Shown here piece by piece: positions 1 to 8,447 of a stretch of 64,000 bases of DNA (position 1 is its first letter; every line of letters starts with the position of its first letter). Origin of the DNA: Shimia sp051201625 (GTDB taxonomy: Bacteria > Pseudomonadota > Alphaproteobacteria > Rhodobacterales > Rhodobacteraceae); the NCBI RefSeq assembly GCF_051201625.1, contig NZ_CP179203.1, forward strand, positions 1,612,001 through 1,676,000. Direction: 5' to 3'. Both the position numbers and the translations under genes were made by a program. The notes under the pieces were generated by a model. It was not told the origin of the DNA. It made no database searches and was given only the letters and a program-made list of their open reading frames with translations.

Positions 1-569
1 AGCGTATTTCTCACGTTTTGGATATTTCATCAGGGTATGACCACATCTGGAAAAATAGCTTTCACAGTAAAAAGAGAAACAGAATTAGAAAGGCCGTTAA
101 ACTTGGAATTCAAATAAAAAAAGGAAACGATGCCGCAATATTAAACCAGTTCTATTCTGTCTATTTACGTTGGTCTGAGATTAGAGCCAAGCAGAGAAAT
201 TTGCCGAGTGCTCCGCTTCTTTGGCTTGCAAGGAGAAGAGAACCAAAATGGAAATTTGATGCGGTGGCTAGGGAATTGGGTTCCAACCTGCAAGTTTACG
301 TGGCCTCACACGGCTCCCTCCTTGTGGCCGCCGCTGTTTTTCTGAAGATGGGTGACTCCGCTGTTTATTGGCGGGGAGCAAGCGATATTGAATTAACCCG
401 TAAATTTCCTGGAAATGATCTGCTACAAAACGAGATGATCCGGGATGCATGCGAGTCTCATTGCTCAAGCTATCACATGGGAGAGTCGGGCGGAGTCGAG
501 TCGTTAATGCGTTTCAAAAAAGATTTTGGCGCCAAGGAAATAAAATATTCCGAATTTTCTTTAAAATAG
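1..569 (+). CDS. FemAB/GNAT-like acyltransferase, C-terminal part (5' cut by window)
   Basis: The reading frame is open from base 1, so the gene begins upstream; the first start codon inside the window (TTG at 18) is probably not the real one. The visible residues fit the C-terminal GNAT fold of FemAB / BioF2-like acyltransferases (PF13480 type). A basic stretch SKKRNRIRKAVKLG resembles the helix that opens the second domain, a YWRGASD strand follows, then PGNDLLQNEMIRDAC and YHMGESGGVESLMRFKKDFG, which match the family's conserved end. Members transfer acyl or aminoacyl groups in polysaccharide, exosortase-associated or peptidoglycan pathways; which one applies here cannot be told. Base composition is clearly AT-richer than the LIV operon further right. 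Family assignment is moderately sure, substrate unknown. Confidence 0.65.
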   Translation, partial: RISHVLDISSGYDHIWKNSFHSKKRNRIRKAVKLGIQIKKGNDAAILNQFYSVYLRWSEIRAKQRNLPSAPLLWLARRREPKWKFDAVARELGSNLQVYVASHGSLLVAAAVFLKMGDSAVYWRGASDIELTRKFPGNDLLQNEMIRDACESHCSSYHMGESGGVESLMRFKKDFGAKEIKYSEFSLK

Positions 570-1376
570 CTTTAGGCTGAATTTGTAGGAAGCTTTGTGG
601 TTGAGATTAGGGTGGCGATAAATCCGGATTTCTTGCCAAATAGCTCCTGTCTACGTTTTGTGATGGCGCTTTGCGGAACGTGGTGGACGCAGACGACGTT
701 ATAACGAGCTATATGATCTGACCGTGTTATAACACGCGTTATTGCTCGATCAGGATCTGAGTTTTTATCAGTCTGTAGAGTTATTGAAGAAAAACCACGA
801 TTTTTAAGGAGTCATACGGTGATGGTAGTAAGCGTAGTTTTGAAGCTAACAGTCTGACAAGAGACAAAATCTCATTACCTGGAAGTCTCAGGACTAGATC
901 GCGGTTGTTGAGGTCAAGACAAATTTTACCTAGCAGGGCTCGTTCTAAGAGAATGAACATGATGAAAGCCTCACCGATGGGTTCTGGGACGGGCTGTTAA
1001 ACTGGGAGGTCGTCCAGATCCTTGATCACGCATCAATTCTAATTGAAAATTAAGAAAATATTTCACAGCTGAACTGTCACAGAGTGTTTTATGCTAGGGC
1101 CCAACAGTTCCAGTAAAAGATTTGTTGATGGATCAAAGGCTGGTCATGAGCTTAAAGTCAAACTGGATTATTTGGTGGAGCCGATCGTTGTCCCAACCAA
1201 ATAGGTCGCAAAAGCAGCGTCGCCTTTTACATTGTCACAATCTCATGTTGAAACAATAATTCCAAACATGTATACTTTCAGTTAGTGTCTGCGTGCAAAA
1301 TTTCCCTGGGGGGTAACGAAACCGCGCGATTAGCTGCCATTCGCTTTTTGGGACGGACTGACTTTTGTCATCCGAA
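570..1376. other. Intergenic region with no convincing gene
   Basis: About 800 bases separate the FemAB-like gene from the Hint-domain gene. All frames are broken by frequent stops and I recognise no RNA gene or transposase fragment. The only structure I see is a pair of GTTATAAC palindromes near 697-736, listed separately. No clear terminator follows the upstream gene. Confidence 0.5.
697..736. repeat. Two GTTATAAC palindromes, possible operator pair
   Basis: CGTTATAACG at 697-706 and CGTGTTATAACACG at 723-736 are perfect palindromes of 10 and 14 bases that share the core GTTATAAC. Their centres are 28 bp apart, roughly two and two-thirds helical turns. Paired palindromes of this kind often bind a dimeric regulator, but no gene start lies close downstream, so the role is unproven. 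Confidence 0.35.
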
Positions 1377-2453
1377 ATGGCAATGGCGACAATTTATGGC
1401 GCTTTTAGAACCGATACGACCTTAAGCACCGGGCAAGTCCAGTTTGGAGGAGTCGGTTCAACATTCACCATTTCATCCTACAGTTCAATTACGTTCAACG
1501 ATGGGGTGGACCCCAACACCATCGAAGGTGATGGGGTTGTTAACGAAGTCCCAGATGACCTTACGCAGACTTACTTGGGTAACGCGTTTGCTTGGGACTA
1601 TAACTATGAGGTCACTGACGGAACCAATAATTATACAATTGGTGTTTTTGACTACGATTCTGGTGGAAACGACCAATTTAACGGTGGAGCGGAACAAGGC
1701 TTTTTCATAGGGTTTTTGGGCAGTGTTCCACCTCTTAACACGACGCTAACAATTTCTGCACTAGGTGACGGCGCATTCAGTGACCCAAATGTAAACCAAC
1801 CAGTAAATAACTTCGTTCCCTGTTTTACAAATGGAACGAAATTAACCACCAGGCACGGAGAAAAGTCCGTCGAAAACCTCTTGGCTGGGGATGAACTGTT
1901 AACTTTCTCCGATTCAGAAAATCAACTTGAATTCAGTAAAATCTCACGTGTTTTCCACCGTCGTCTTTCCAAGAGGGACCTATGCAACAACCCAAAATTA
2001 CGGCCAATTCGCATTATGGCGGGAAGCCTCGGGGAAGGACTGCCGAAACAGGATTTGTCGGTGTCTCGTCAACATAGGATGCTCATAAAGTCTAAAATTG
2101 CTCAACGAATGTTTGAGCAAAATGAGGTGTTGGTTTCAGCTATTAAATTAGTGGAACTACCGGGCATCTTTATTGATGAAGATGTAAAAAGTGTAGAATA
2201 CTTCCACCTTCTTTTTAATGAGCATAAAATTGTTTTTGCCGAAGGGGCACCAACTGAAAGTTTATTTACTGGACCTGAAGCTCTGAATGCAATCAGTCCG
2301 GAGGCGAGGGAAGAAATCATTAATATTTTCCCGGAAATTTCAGGGCAAAACTACACGCCCAAACCAGCGCGTCTGATACCGTCTGATAATTTACAAAAGC
2401 AACTGATTATGCGTCATCAAAAAAATAGAAAAGCGTTATTTTGCCGATTTTAA
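1377..2453 (+). CDS. Hint-domain (Hedgehog/intein-type) protein
   Basis: A protein of about 358 residues. The N-terminal ~145 residues are rich in Gly, Asp, Asn and Thr with alternating beta-like segments (FNDGVDPNTIEGDG, DYDSGGNDQFNGGA), like extracellular calcium-rich proteins. The second half opens with PCFTNGTKLTTRHGEKSVEN, the entry of a Hint module: Cys at the splice junction, then GTKL and a VENLLAGDELLTF strand. Later SRQHRMLI carries the conserved His-bearing block. This matches the Hint_2 type common in Roseobacters, where the domain sits at or near the C-terminus of secreted proteins. There is no classical signal peptide, so type I-like export is possible. The frame allows a TTG at 1365, but ATG at 1377 or 1383 (MATIYGAF) looks more natural. 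Whether it self-cleaves is unknown. Confidence 0.75.
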   Translation: MAMATIYGAFRTDTTLSTGQVQFGGVGSTFTISSYSSITFNDGVDPNTIEGDGVVNEVPDDLTQTYLGNAFAWDYNYEVTDGTNNYTIGVFDYDSGGNDQFNGGAEQGFFIGFLGSVPPLNTTLTISALGDGAFSDPNVNQPVNNFVPCFTNGTKLTTRHGEKSVENLLAGDELLTFSDSENQLEFSKISRVFHRRLSKRDLCNNPKLRPIRIMAGSLGEGLPKQDLSVSRQHRMLIKSKIAQRMFEQNEVLVSAIKLVELPGIFIDEDVKSVEYFHLLFNEHKIVFAEGAPTESLFTGPEALNAISPEAREEIINIFPEISGQNYTPKPARLIPSDNLQKQLIMRHQKNRKALFCRF

Positions 2454-2508
2454 CTAATAAAGCTTAATTTGTTTCCGGTCCGACCCTCATCAAACTTTTT
2501 GGGGTTAG

Positions 2509-2844
2509 CTTAGTTGGGCGCTCACGGTTTACAACGGTAACACGCCGATAATCATTCAAAACGCGCAACGCAGTGCTGAAGTTGATTCATCCAACCAGAT
2601 CATCACAAACTCAAGCGGAACCTCTAAGCTAATTGTTGGACTGCAGGTTTCCGAGGGCATGAATAGCAATTGGATGCAGATCGAAGAATGGCAAAACTGG
2701 ATCGCCTACTTTCGGTTGTACGACCCAGAGGTCGAATATTTTGAAAAGTTTTGGGTGCTGAATGGCTTCGAAAATGCCGGCTCAAGCGCTGACAATGAGT
2801 TGCTCTTAGAAAGGCCACAACGCTTACGGCTGCTTCATCAGTAA
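2509..2844 (+). pseudogene. Open frame without a clear start, possible gene remnant
   Basis: This frame stays open for about 111 codons, but the only ATG (2659) lies halfway along and has no good ribosome site. The translation reads like a real protein (TVYNGNTPIIIQNAQRS, then EEWQNWIAYFRLYDPEVEYF, rich in aromatics), so it may be the tail of a decayed gene. I do not recognise the family. The next ~385 bases to the RidA-fused gene contain only short frames and nothing I can name. Confidence 0.25.
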
Positions 2845-3229
2845 CTCGGTCATAGGCTTCTCGGACTTCGCTACGGCGACACCGAACGGGAAAGTGTTCG
2901 ATTTTCTGTTTATAGTTAATATGGCCCATGCTTGAGCAATTAGGGACCATGACTGCAATGACGATTTCCGAAGAATTACTGGATAAGCTGCTTTCCTGAC
3001 GGTCTCGGCGATGAACTCAGGACTGTAACAACTTCGGAATGACGTTGATCAAGATGCTATGACCGCCTGCGCAGCCCTCAAATAGCGCGGCGGGTGGTCA
3101 AAGTTTTAATCATCTGCGTTTCCCGCTTGCGACGGCGGAGTGCAGCACAACGCCGCCTGCGATGTTGGAGGCCTCAGACGGCCGCGCGTGGTAGCCTGTC
3201 ATCACAATAAGCAACAGGCGGGCGCGGCA

Positions 3230-4699
3230 TTAGTCCTTGCGTACCAGCGCTTCGGCTTCAATCTCCACCCGGTAGTTGCCGATCAATCCACTGACGACAA
3301 ACAACGTGTTGGCAGGTTTGATGTCTCCAAATACCCGGCCATGGGCGTTTGAGACGGCGAGAGTGTCGTTTTCATCAATCAGATAAATCCGGGTCCTGAT
3401 CACATCTTCGATGCTCGCCCCAAGGGCGGCCAAAGCCTCAGCTACTTTGTCGAGGATATATGTTGTCTGTGCGCCGGCATCCTCAGGGGCGACCACACGG
3501 TCTACCCCGGCAGTGGCGGTGGTACCAGAGACGACAATGCGATCCCCGATTCGTTGGGCGCGGCAATAGCCTGCGATGTCTTCCCATTTTGATCCGCTTA
3601 GGACCCGGTGCGCGCCCGCGCGATGCGGGACAGCTTTGCTTTCATAAGACAGGGGCATCTGATCAAGGTGGTCGGATAAATCCCCCGAAGCCGTCAGGAA
3701 CGGCGGCTTGCGATACTCATCACCGCAATCGCCAGGGATTGCGGTGCTCAGTTCAAATGCCGCGTCCAGTAGCGCGTGATCTTCGCCATCCAGCGCATAT
3801 GAAAACAGCCGCGCATTGTCCGCCGCATGCATATTTTCACCCAAACGCGCACCAATAATCACCCCTGCCACGCCGCGTTGTTCCAGCACCCAACGAGTCG
3901 CGACATTGGGGATTGAGACACCATGTTTTTGCGCAATCTGATCGGTAGCTTTCAGGATGCCCTGAAAGACATCCCATCCGCCGGCGGTGTCGATGAAGCG
4001 TTTGTACTTCATCTTGGACCAGTCGAGGATGTCGGTAGGCTCTGCCCTACCCAGCCATTTATCACTCAGGAACCCGCCACAGAGCGTGCCGTAGGGCAAC
4101 AATCGCATCGGCGTCTTTTCACATAAGTCCGCCAGCGGCCCGGCGGCGCGACGATCCACCAAGGAAAACGACACCTGATTGGTCAGCACAGGAATGCCAT
4201 CCGCGCGCGCCAGATGCAGGTGGGCGGCGTCAAAATTGGTCACGCCAATCTCTTTGATCAGACCCGCACTGCGCAAAGCGCTAAGTTCGTGCAATGCATC
4301 AAGCCACGCAGGATGCTGAAAGTCCCACCAATGGAACTGCAACAGATCAACAGATGCAACATCGAGCCGCTTCAAACGATCCTCCAAGCCCGCCCGCACC
4401 ACATCCGCGCTCATCGGGCCGGGGGCTGGGCACCATTTGGTAAAAGCCAGCGGTTGCGCGCCAGAGGGTTGGGTACGTTTTAGCAGCCTGCCAGCAAGGA
4501 TCTCGGCCGAACCATAGTGATCCGCCATATCAAAGGTATCAAATCCGGCGTCCACATAACGTTGCAGGTTATCGGCACCCTGTCTGGGGTCCAAATCACC
4601 ACTTTTGCGTTCAATGTCAGCAACTTGCCACAACCCGGTCAGGGTGCGGCTGATGTTTAATCCAGGTGCCAACTCGTAACGGTCAGGGCGGGTGGTCAT
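3230..4699 (-). CDS. Aldo/keto reductase fused to a RidA (YjgF/YER057c) domain
   Basis: Two enzymes in one chain of 489 residues. Residues 1 to about 335 are an aldo/keto reductase: FDTFDMADHYG holds the catalytic Asp and Tyr, LAFTKWCP the Lys, and LLQFHWWD the His, so the tetrad looks complete; GVIIGAR near the end belongs to the NADPH site. Residues about 365 to 489 are a RidA/YjgF domain: RIVVSGTTAT, then IEDVIRTRIYL with the family Arg, and VFGDIKPANTLFVVSGL. RidA proteins hydrolyse reactive imines/enamines to ketones, so the fusion could link imine removal to carbonyl reduction. ATG at 4699 is chosen over the TTG at 4705 because a GGAGAG ribosome site lies upstream. It follows the GntR gene by 14 bp and is likely co-transcribed with it. 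Domain calls are firm, substrate is inferred. Confidence 0.85.
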   Translation of the reverse strand: MTTRPDRYELAPGLNISRTLTGLWQVADIERKSGDLDPRQGADNLQRYVDAGFDTFDMADHYGSAEILAGRLLKRTQPSGAQPLAFTKWCPAPGPMSADVVRAGLEDRLKRLDVASVDLLQFHWWDFQHPAWLDALHELSALRSAGLIKEIGVTNFDAAHLHLARADGIPVLTNQVSFSLVDRRAAGPLADLCEKTPMRLLPYGTLCGGFLSDKWLGRAEPTDILDWSKMKYKRFIDTAGGWDVFQGILKATDQIAQKHGVSIPNVATRWVLEQRGVAGVIIGARLGENMHAADNARLFSYALDGEDHALLDAAFELSTAIPGDCGDEYRKPPFLTASGDLSDHLDQMPLSYESKAVPHRAGAHRVLSGSKWEDIAGYCRAQRIGDRIVVSGTTATAGVDRVVAPEDAGAQTTYILDKVAEALAALGASIEDVIRTRIYLIDENDTLAVSNAHGRVFGDIKPANTLFVVSGLIGNYRVEIEAEALVRKD

Positions 4700-4713
4700 G
4701 GTCAACTCTCCGT

Positions 4714-5376
4714 CTAAGCGGTGTTGGCCTGATCTGCCAGCACACCAAAAGATTGTTCAATATCGGCGGCCAGAGCGGCTTGAGCGGCAGGCTTATCCCT
4801 AGCCTGTAAAGCGGCAATCAGGGCTTCGTGGTATTTGTGCTCATCAATGTCCTGCACGTCCTGATGATTGATGATCAGGTTCAGATAGGCACCGTATTGC
4901 AGCCAAAGCGCCTCAACAATGGGCAGCAGAACCTCTGACCCTGACATGCGATAAACGGTGAAGTGAAAGGTGTAGTTTTGCAGCAGGTCTGGCCCGATTT
5001 GATCCGAGGTGCGAGGGCAGTCCAGAATGGCCCTCAGCGCGGCAATGCCTTCTGCATCCATGCATGCCATTGCCTGATCCAACACAAGGCTTTCCAACGC
5101 CAAACGCGCCGATTTCAGATCCATCATGCGACGGGCATCAAAGGGCGGCACCAGCAAGGTGCGGCTGCGTGTATCAATCAGCGCTCCTTCGGCAACGAGT
5201 CGGCGCACGGCCTCGCGCACAGGTGTCATGGAGGTGTCCAGTTGAGCCGCCAAGGAGCGCAGGGAAAGCACCTCACCCGGCGCGAATTCACCTCGCGTAA
5301 AAGCATCTCGCAGCGCGAGGTAGGCGCTGTCACGCAGGTTGGTCTGATCAATCGCAGCGATTCGTGCGCCTGTCAT
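4714..5376 (-). CDS. GntR-family regulator, FadR/FCD subfamily
   Basis: A 220-residue transcription factor. An N-terminal winged helix (about residues 12-75) contains LRDAFTRGEFAPGEVLSLR and LDTSMTPVREAVRRLVAEG, the GntR signature. The C-terminal all-helical FCD domain (about 85-210) has LESLVLDQA, FHFTVYRMSG and HEALIAALQARD; its His and Asp residues usually bind a metal and an organic-acid ligand. A GGGAG site precedes the ATG. It is transcribed away from the LIV/aldo-keto reductase operon and just ahead of the AKR-RidA gene, so it most likely controls both. The candidate operator at 5425-5435 sits in the shared intergenic region. The effector is probably the imported substrate or an intermediate (inference). 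Confidence 0.9.
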   Translation of the reverse strand: MTGARIAAIDQTNLRDSAYLALRDAFTRGEFAPGEVLSLRSLAAQLDTSMTPVREAVRRLVAEGALIDTRSRTLLVPPFDARRMMDLKSARLALESLVLDQAMACMDAEGIAALRAILDCPRTSDQIGPDLLQNYTFHFTVYRMSGSEVLLPIVEALWLQYGAYLNLIINHQDVQDIDEHKYHEALIAALQARDKPAAQAALAADIEQSFGVLADQANTA

Positions 5377-5424
5377 TTTCCCATCTCCCTAGACCGCAGC
5401 GGACTTTTTGTGTTCTGCAGCGCG

Positions 5425-5435
5425 TGTTGACAACA
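5425..5435. promoter_or_regulatory. Candidate GntR operator
   Basis: TGTTGACAACA is a perfect inverted repeat of five bases around a central A. It lies between the divergent GntR gene and the transport operon and overlaps the putative -35 box, so a bound regulator would block the rightward promoter. The short spaced palindrome is in the style of GntR sites; binding is inferred. Confidence 0.45.
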
Positions 5436-5456
5436 AAGAGACATCATATCTACGAT
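5427..5456 (+). promoter_or_regulatory. Putative sigma-70 promoter of the AKR/LIV operon
   Basis: A consensus -35 TTGACA at 5427-5432 is followed after 18 bp by TACGAT (5451-5456), four of six matches to the -10 box. The spacing suits the rightward operon starting at 5503. The -35 lies inside the TGTTGACAACA palindrome. Confidence 0.45.
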
Positions 5457-5502
5457 AAAATATCACAGATAACAGTCAGCAATGCAATTGAGGACATCGC
5501 AT

Positions 5503-5874
5503 ATGACGCAGGAAGCCGGGTTTTGGCTGTATGATCTACGGGTGGAAACGCGTCTGGACGGGCGCACACCCATGTGCCGGCATATCGAGGGCGAGTATTT
5601 TCAGGTTCAGGGCGAAAACCTTGTGTTCGCTGAGGGTCAGAAGTTCCCGATGTATACGCTGGCCGCGATCCTGCCGTTGTTGCCGGCCAAACAGCGGCCC
5701 ACGGATGACAATGACTGGATGACATCGGACGCGGAAATCGCCTGTCCTGACCCTCATTGCGGGGGGCGTTTTCGCATTGTGCGCGAGGACAAACGTTGGT
5801 TCACCCATGCCGAAACCACTGGATTACCCAACGCCCGTGGCACCCCCTATTGGCAAAAGGAAGAACCGTCGTGA
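5503..5874 (+). CDS. TIGR04076-like small protein
   Basis: A soluble protein of about 123 residues, first gene of the transport operon. The core reads LYDLRVETRLDGRTPMCRHI, GEYFQVQGENLVF, then a long PLLPAKQRP segment and CPDPHCGGRFR. A Cys-x-His near the front and Cys-(x)n-Cys near the end suggest metal binding. The pattern (strand, Cys, G-(D/E)-x-F, P, Cys-P) is what I associate with the TIGR04076 family, whose function is not established. ATG at 5503 is preferred to 5482 because the conserved part starts there. The stop overlaps the GTG of the next gene (GTGA), so the two are translationally coupled and probably act in the same pathway. Confidence 0.55.
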   Translation: MTQEAGFWLYDLRVETRLDGRTPMCRHIEGEYFQVQGENLVFAEGQKFPMYTLAAILPLLPAKQRPTDDNDWMTSDAEIACPDPHCGGRFRIVREDKRWFTHAETTGLPNARGTPYWQKEEPS

Positions 5875-6947
5875 GCACCGTTGAATCCACAGTTTTGCGT
5901 CCTGGCCACCGCATTTCGCGTGTGATCAAGGGCGGTTGGCAATTGGCTGGAGATCACGGCGCAGTTGATCGTTCCGCTGCAATTGCGGACATGGAAGCCT
6001 TTGTCGATGCTGGTATCACCACCTTCGATTGTGCGGACATCTACACGGGCGTGGAGGAGATGATTGGCGAGTTCATCGCCGACATCCGCGCGCGCCGGGG
6101 CGCTGCCTTTGCCAATCAGGTGGTGGTGCATACCAAACTGGTGCCAGACCTTACCCGCCTCGCGGATCTGCGCGCCGAAGAGGTGGAGGCGATCATTGAT
6201 CGTTCACTAAAGCGATTGCAGGTTGAGCAATTGCATCTGGTACAGTTTTTTTGGTGGGACTTGTCGTTGGGGAACGCTGTTAAGGGAATGGAGGCGTTAA
6301 AGACCTGTCAGCAGAAAGGTAAAATTGCCAATCTTGGTGTGAACAATTGGGACAGTCCTGAGATTGGCCGTTTTGTGGAGGCAGGTTTTGACATTGCCAC
6401 TGCGCAGGTGCAGTATTCGGTGTTGGATCGGCGGCCCGCGCATGGATTGGCCGATTGGGCACAGGCGCGGGATATATCGTTCCTGTGCTACGGCACGTTG
6501 GCGGGCGGGTTCCTCACCGAAAAATGGTTAGGCGCGCCTGATCCGGGGTTTAAATTTGAGAACCGAAGTCTGGTTAAATATCGATTGATCATTGATGAAT
6601 TTGGCCCGTGGGAATGGTTTCAGACTTTGCTCCAAACGCTGCAACAGGTTGGCGACAAACACGGTGTTTCGCTGTCTTCTGTCGCGACGCGCTGGGTGTT
6701 GGATCAACCACAGGTTTCTGCGGGGATCGTCGGCGCCCGATATGCCAGCCATCTGCCCAAAACGTTGCAGGTTTTTGCAGTTAAGCTGGATGTCGAGGAT
6801 CACGCCGCCATTGCCGCCATTCAAGCGCTGGCAACTGGCCCAAACGGTGCCGTGTTCGGGCTGGAGGGAGACCGCACATCGCGCCATGGGCGGATTATGA
6901 AATATAACCTCAACACCCGGCCAAAAGATCAGGTTCTGGGCCGATAA
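5871..6947 (+). CDS. Aldo/keto reductase with catalytic His replaced by Phe
   Basis: A 358-residue aldo/keto reductase, related to the reductase half of the AKR-RidA fusion encoded divergently (shared motifs WWD, LLPYGTLCGGFL/FLCYGTLAGGFL, DKHGVS/QKHGVS). The TIM-barrel landmarks are visible: TTFDCADIYTG gives the catalytic Asp and Tyr, VVVHTKLVPD the Lys. The strand that normally ends in His reads LVQFFWWD, so the tetrad His appears to be Phe (codon at 6249-6251). Reduction may therefore be slow, or the enzyme may do another chemistry. GTG at 5871 overlaps the upstream stop by four bases; this is preferred to long upstream starts. The stop at 6945-6947 abuts livG. Role with the transporter: processing of the imported compound (inference). 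Confidence 0.8.
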   Translation: MSTVESTVLRPGHRISRVIKGGWQLAGDHGAVDRSAAIADMEAFVDAGITTFDCADIYTGVEEMIGEFIADIRARRGAAFANQVVVHTKLVPDLTRLADLRAEEVEAIIDRSLKRLQVEQLHLVQFFWWDLSLGNAVKGMEALKTCQQKGKIANLGVNNWDSPEIGRFVEAGFDIATAQVQYSVLDRRPAHGLADWAQARDISFLCYGTLAGGFLTEKWLGAPDPGFKFENRSLVKYRLIIDEFGPWEWFQTLLQTLQQVGDKHGVSLSSVATRWVLDQPQVSAGIVGARYASHLPKTLQVFAVKLDVEDHAAIAAIQALATGPNGAVFGLEGDRTSRHGRIMKYNLNTRPKDQVLGR

Positions 6948-7720
6948 TGGCGGATGTGATCCTCTCAACGCAGGGATTAATCCGTGAATTCGGAGCATTT
7001 CGTGCTGTTGATCAGGTGTCGATCAACATTCGACGCGGGTCTATCACCGGATTGATCGGCCCAAATGGCGCGGGCAAATCCACATTCTTTAACACCATCA
7101 CAGGTGATCAGAAGCCAACATCCGGCACTATCACGCTGGATGGGGAGGATATTACTGGACGGAGCCCAGATCGATTGTTCAACAATGGTTTGGGGCGCAC
7201 TTTTCAAATCCCACGTCCTTTTGCGCGGATGACGGTTTTGGAAAACGTGATGCTGGCCCCTGTCAAACAAGTGGGCGAAAGGCTTTGGGGGCCGTTCCTG
7301 TCGCGCAAGGCGGTCATGGGGCAGGAACGAGACATTCGCGATCTTGCGATGCAGACCCTTGATTTTGTGACACTGGCGCCGTTGGCGGATCACCCCGCAG
7401 GTAAGATATCTGGCGGGCAGATGAAGCTGTTGGAACTGGCGCGGGTGTTGATGGGTGATCCTAAAATGATCTTGCTTGACGAACCTGCCGCAGGGGTGAA
7501 CCCCACTTTGACGGGAACGTTGATTGAAAAGATCGAGGCGCTGAACGCACAGGGCAAAACCTTTATTATCATTGAGCATGACATGGATTTCATCATGCGC
7601 CACTGCGATCCAATCATTGCATTGACCGAGGGGCGTGTGGTGTTTGAAGGGTCAGCCAGCGCGGCTCAGCAAAGCTCGGTTTTGCGCGACGCCTATCTGG
7701 GAGGCACCGCTGATGCCTGA
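6947..7720 (+). CDS. livG: LIV-type (HAAT) ABC transporter ATPase, LivG-like
   Basis: A 257-residue ATP-binding subunit. Walker A is GPNGAGKST, the LivG-specific GLGRTFQIPRPF segment follows the Q-loop region, the signature is ISGGQMKLLELAR, Walker B is MILLDEPAAG, and IIEHDMDFI supplies the H-loop. With LivF it forms the nucleotide-binding pair that drives uptake through LivH/LivM at the inner membrane. The start ATG (6947) overlaps the last base of the AKR stop, and livF begins inside its 3' end, so the set is one operon. This transporter class takes up branched-chain amino acids, amides, urea or aromatic acids; the enzymes alongside suggest a carbonyl- or imine-yielding substrate. Confidence 0.9.
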   Translation: MADVILSTQGLIREFGAFRAVDQVSINIRRGSITGLIGPNGAGKSTFFNTITGDQKPTSGTITLDGEDITGRSPDRLFNNGLGRTFQIPRPFARMTVLENVMLAPVKQVGERLWGPFLSRKAVMGQERDIRDLAMQTLDFVTLAPLADHPAGKISGGQMKLLELARVLMGDPKMILLDEPAAGVNPTLTGTLIEKIEALNAQGKTFIIIEHDMDFIMRHCDPIIALTEGRVVFEGSASAAQQSSVLRDAYLGGTADA

Positions 7721-8447
7721 GACTGCACTGGCGGTTTACGATGTGACGGCAGGATATGTTCCTGATTTGCCGATATTGCGGGACGTATCTATTCGTGCGC
7801 AGCGAGGGTCAGTGACTGTGATCATTGGCCCAAACGGGGCGGGCAAATCCACGCTGATCAAAGCGGTTGCAGGGGTCGTTCCGGTTGCGCAGGGGCAGAT
7901 CAAACAATCGGGACAGGACATCACCAACATCCGCCCTGATCAAATGGCGTCCCATGGCATCGCTTATGTACCTCAGTCGGACAACATCTTTCGCAATCTG
8001 ACAATCGGGCAGAATCTTGATCTGGCACTGCGCCGGAACAATCGGGATGCGCCGACACGACGTGCGGAGCTGTTGGAGCAATTTCCGGTGCTGGCGGAAA
8101 AGCTGCGTGAAAAGGCGAGCGCATTGTCCGGAGGGCAGCGGCAATTCCTTGCTGTGGCGATGGCGCTGGCGATGCGGCCAACGCTGATCCTGATGGATGA
8201 ACCCTCGGCCGGCTTGGCCCCTAAGGCGGCGGCGGAGGTCTTGGAAATGGCGCAGGGACTGACGGCAAACGGGACCACCATTTTGCTGGTAGAGCAAAAC
8301 GTCAATCAAGCGCTCGGGTTTGCCGATCATTGCTACATCCTTGCAGAAGGGCGCAATCAGGTGGACGGCAAAGCAGCCGACCTATTGGGCGACAAGGTTA
8401 TTGTCGATATCTACCTGGGCGGCAAACGGATGAGGGCAGGGGCATGA
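7713..8447 (+). CDS. livF: LIV-type (HAAT) ABC transporter ATPase, LivF-like
   Basis: A 244-residue ATPase, partner of LivG. Walker A GPNGAGKST, GIAYVPQSDNIF (the LivF-type Q-loop), signature LSGGQRQFLAVA, Walker B LILMDEPSAG and VEQNVNQAL at the H-loop position (Gln-Asn in place of His, as is usual in LivF). The ATG at 7713 overlaps the livG stop by eight bases; longer upstream starts would run inside livG. Its own stop overlaps the livH start (ATGA). Confidence 0.9.
   Translation: MPETALAVYDVTAGYVPDLPILRDVSIRAQRGSVTVIIGPNGAGKSTLIKAVAGVVPVAQGQIKQSGQDITNIRPDQMASHGIAYVPQSDNIFRNLTIGQNLDLALRRNNRDAPTRRAELLEQFPVLAEKLREKASALSGGQRQFLAVAMALAMRPTLILMDEPSAGLAPKAAAEVLEMAQGLTANGTTILLVEQNVNQALGFADHCYILAEGRNQVDGKAADLLGDKVIVDIYLGGKRMRAGA

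Noticed and set aside
3460..3858. 132-codon plus-strand frame within the AKR-RidA gene
   Set aside because: It is antisense to the RidA domain, whose motifs are complete on the minus strand.
6977..7603. 208-codon frame opposite livG, and similar long frames opposite livF and livM
   Set aside because: High-GC coding DNA gives long antisense frames; the sense genes have complete ABC motifs.
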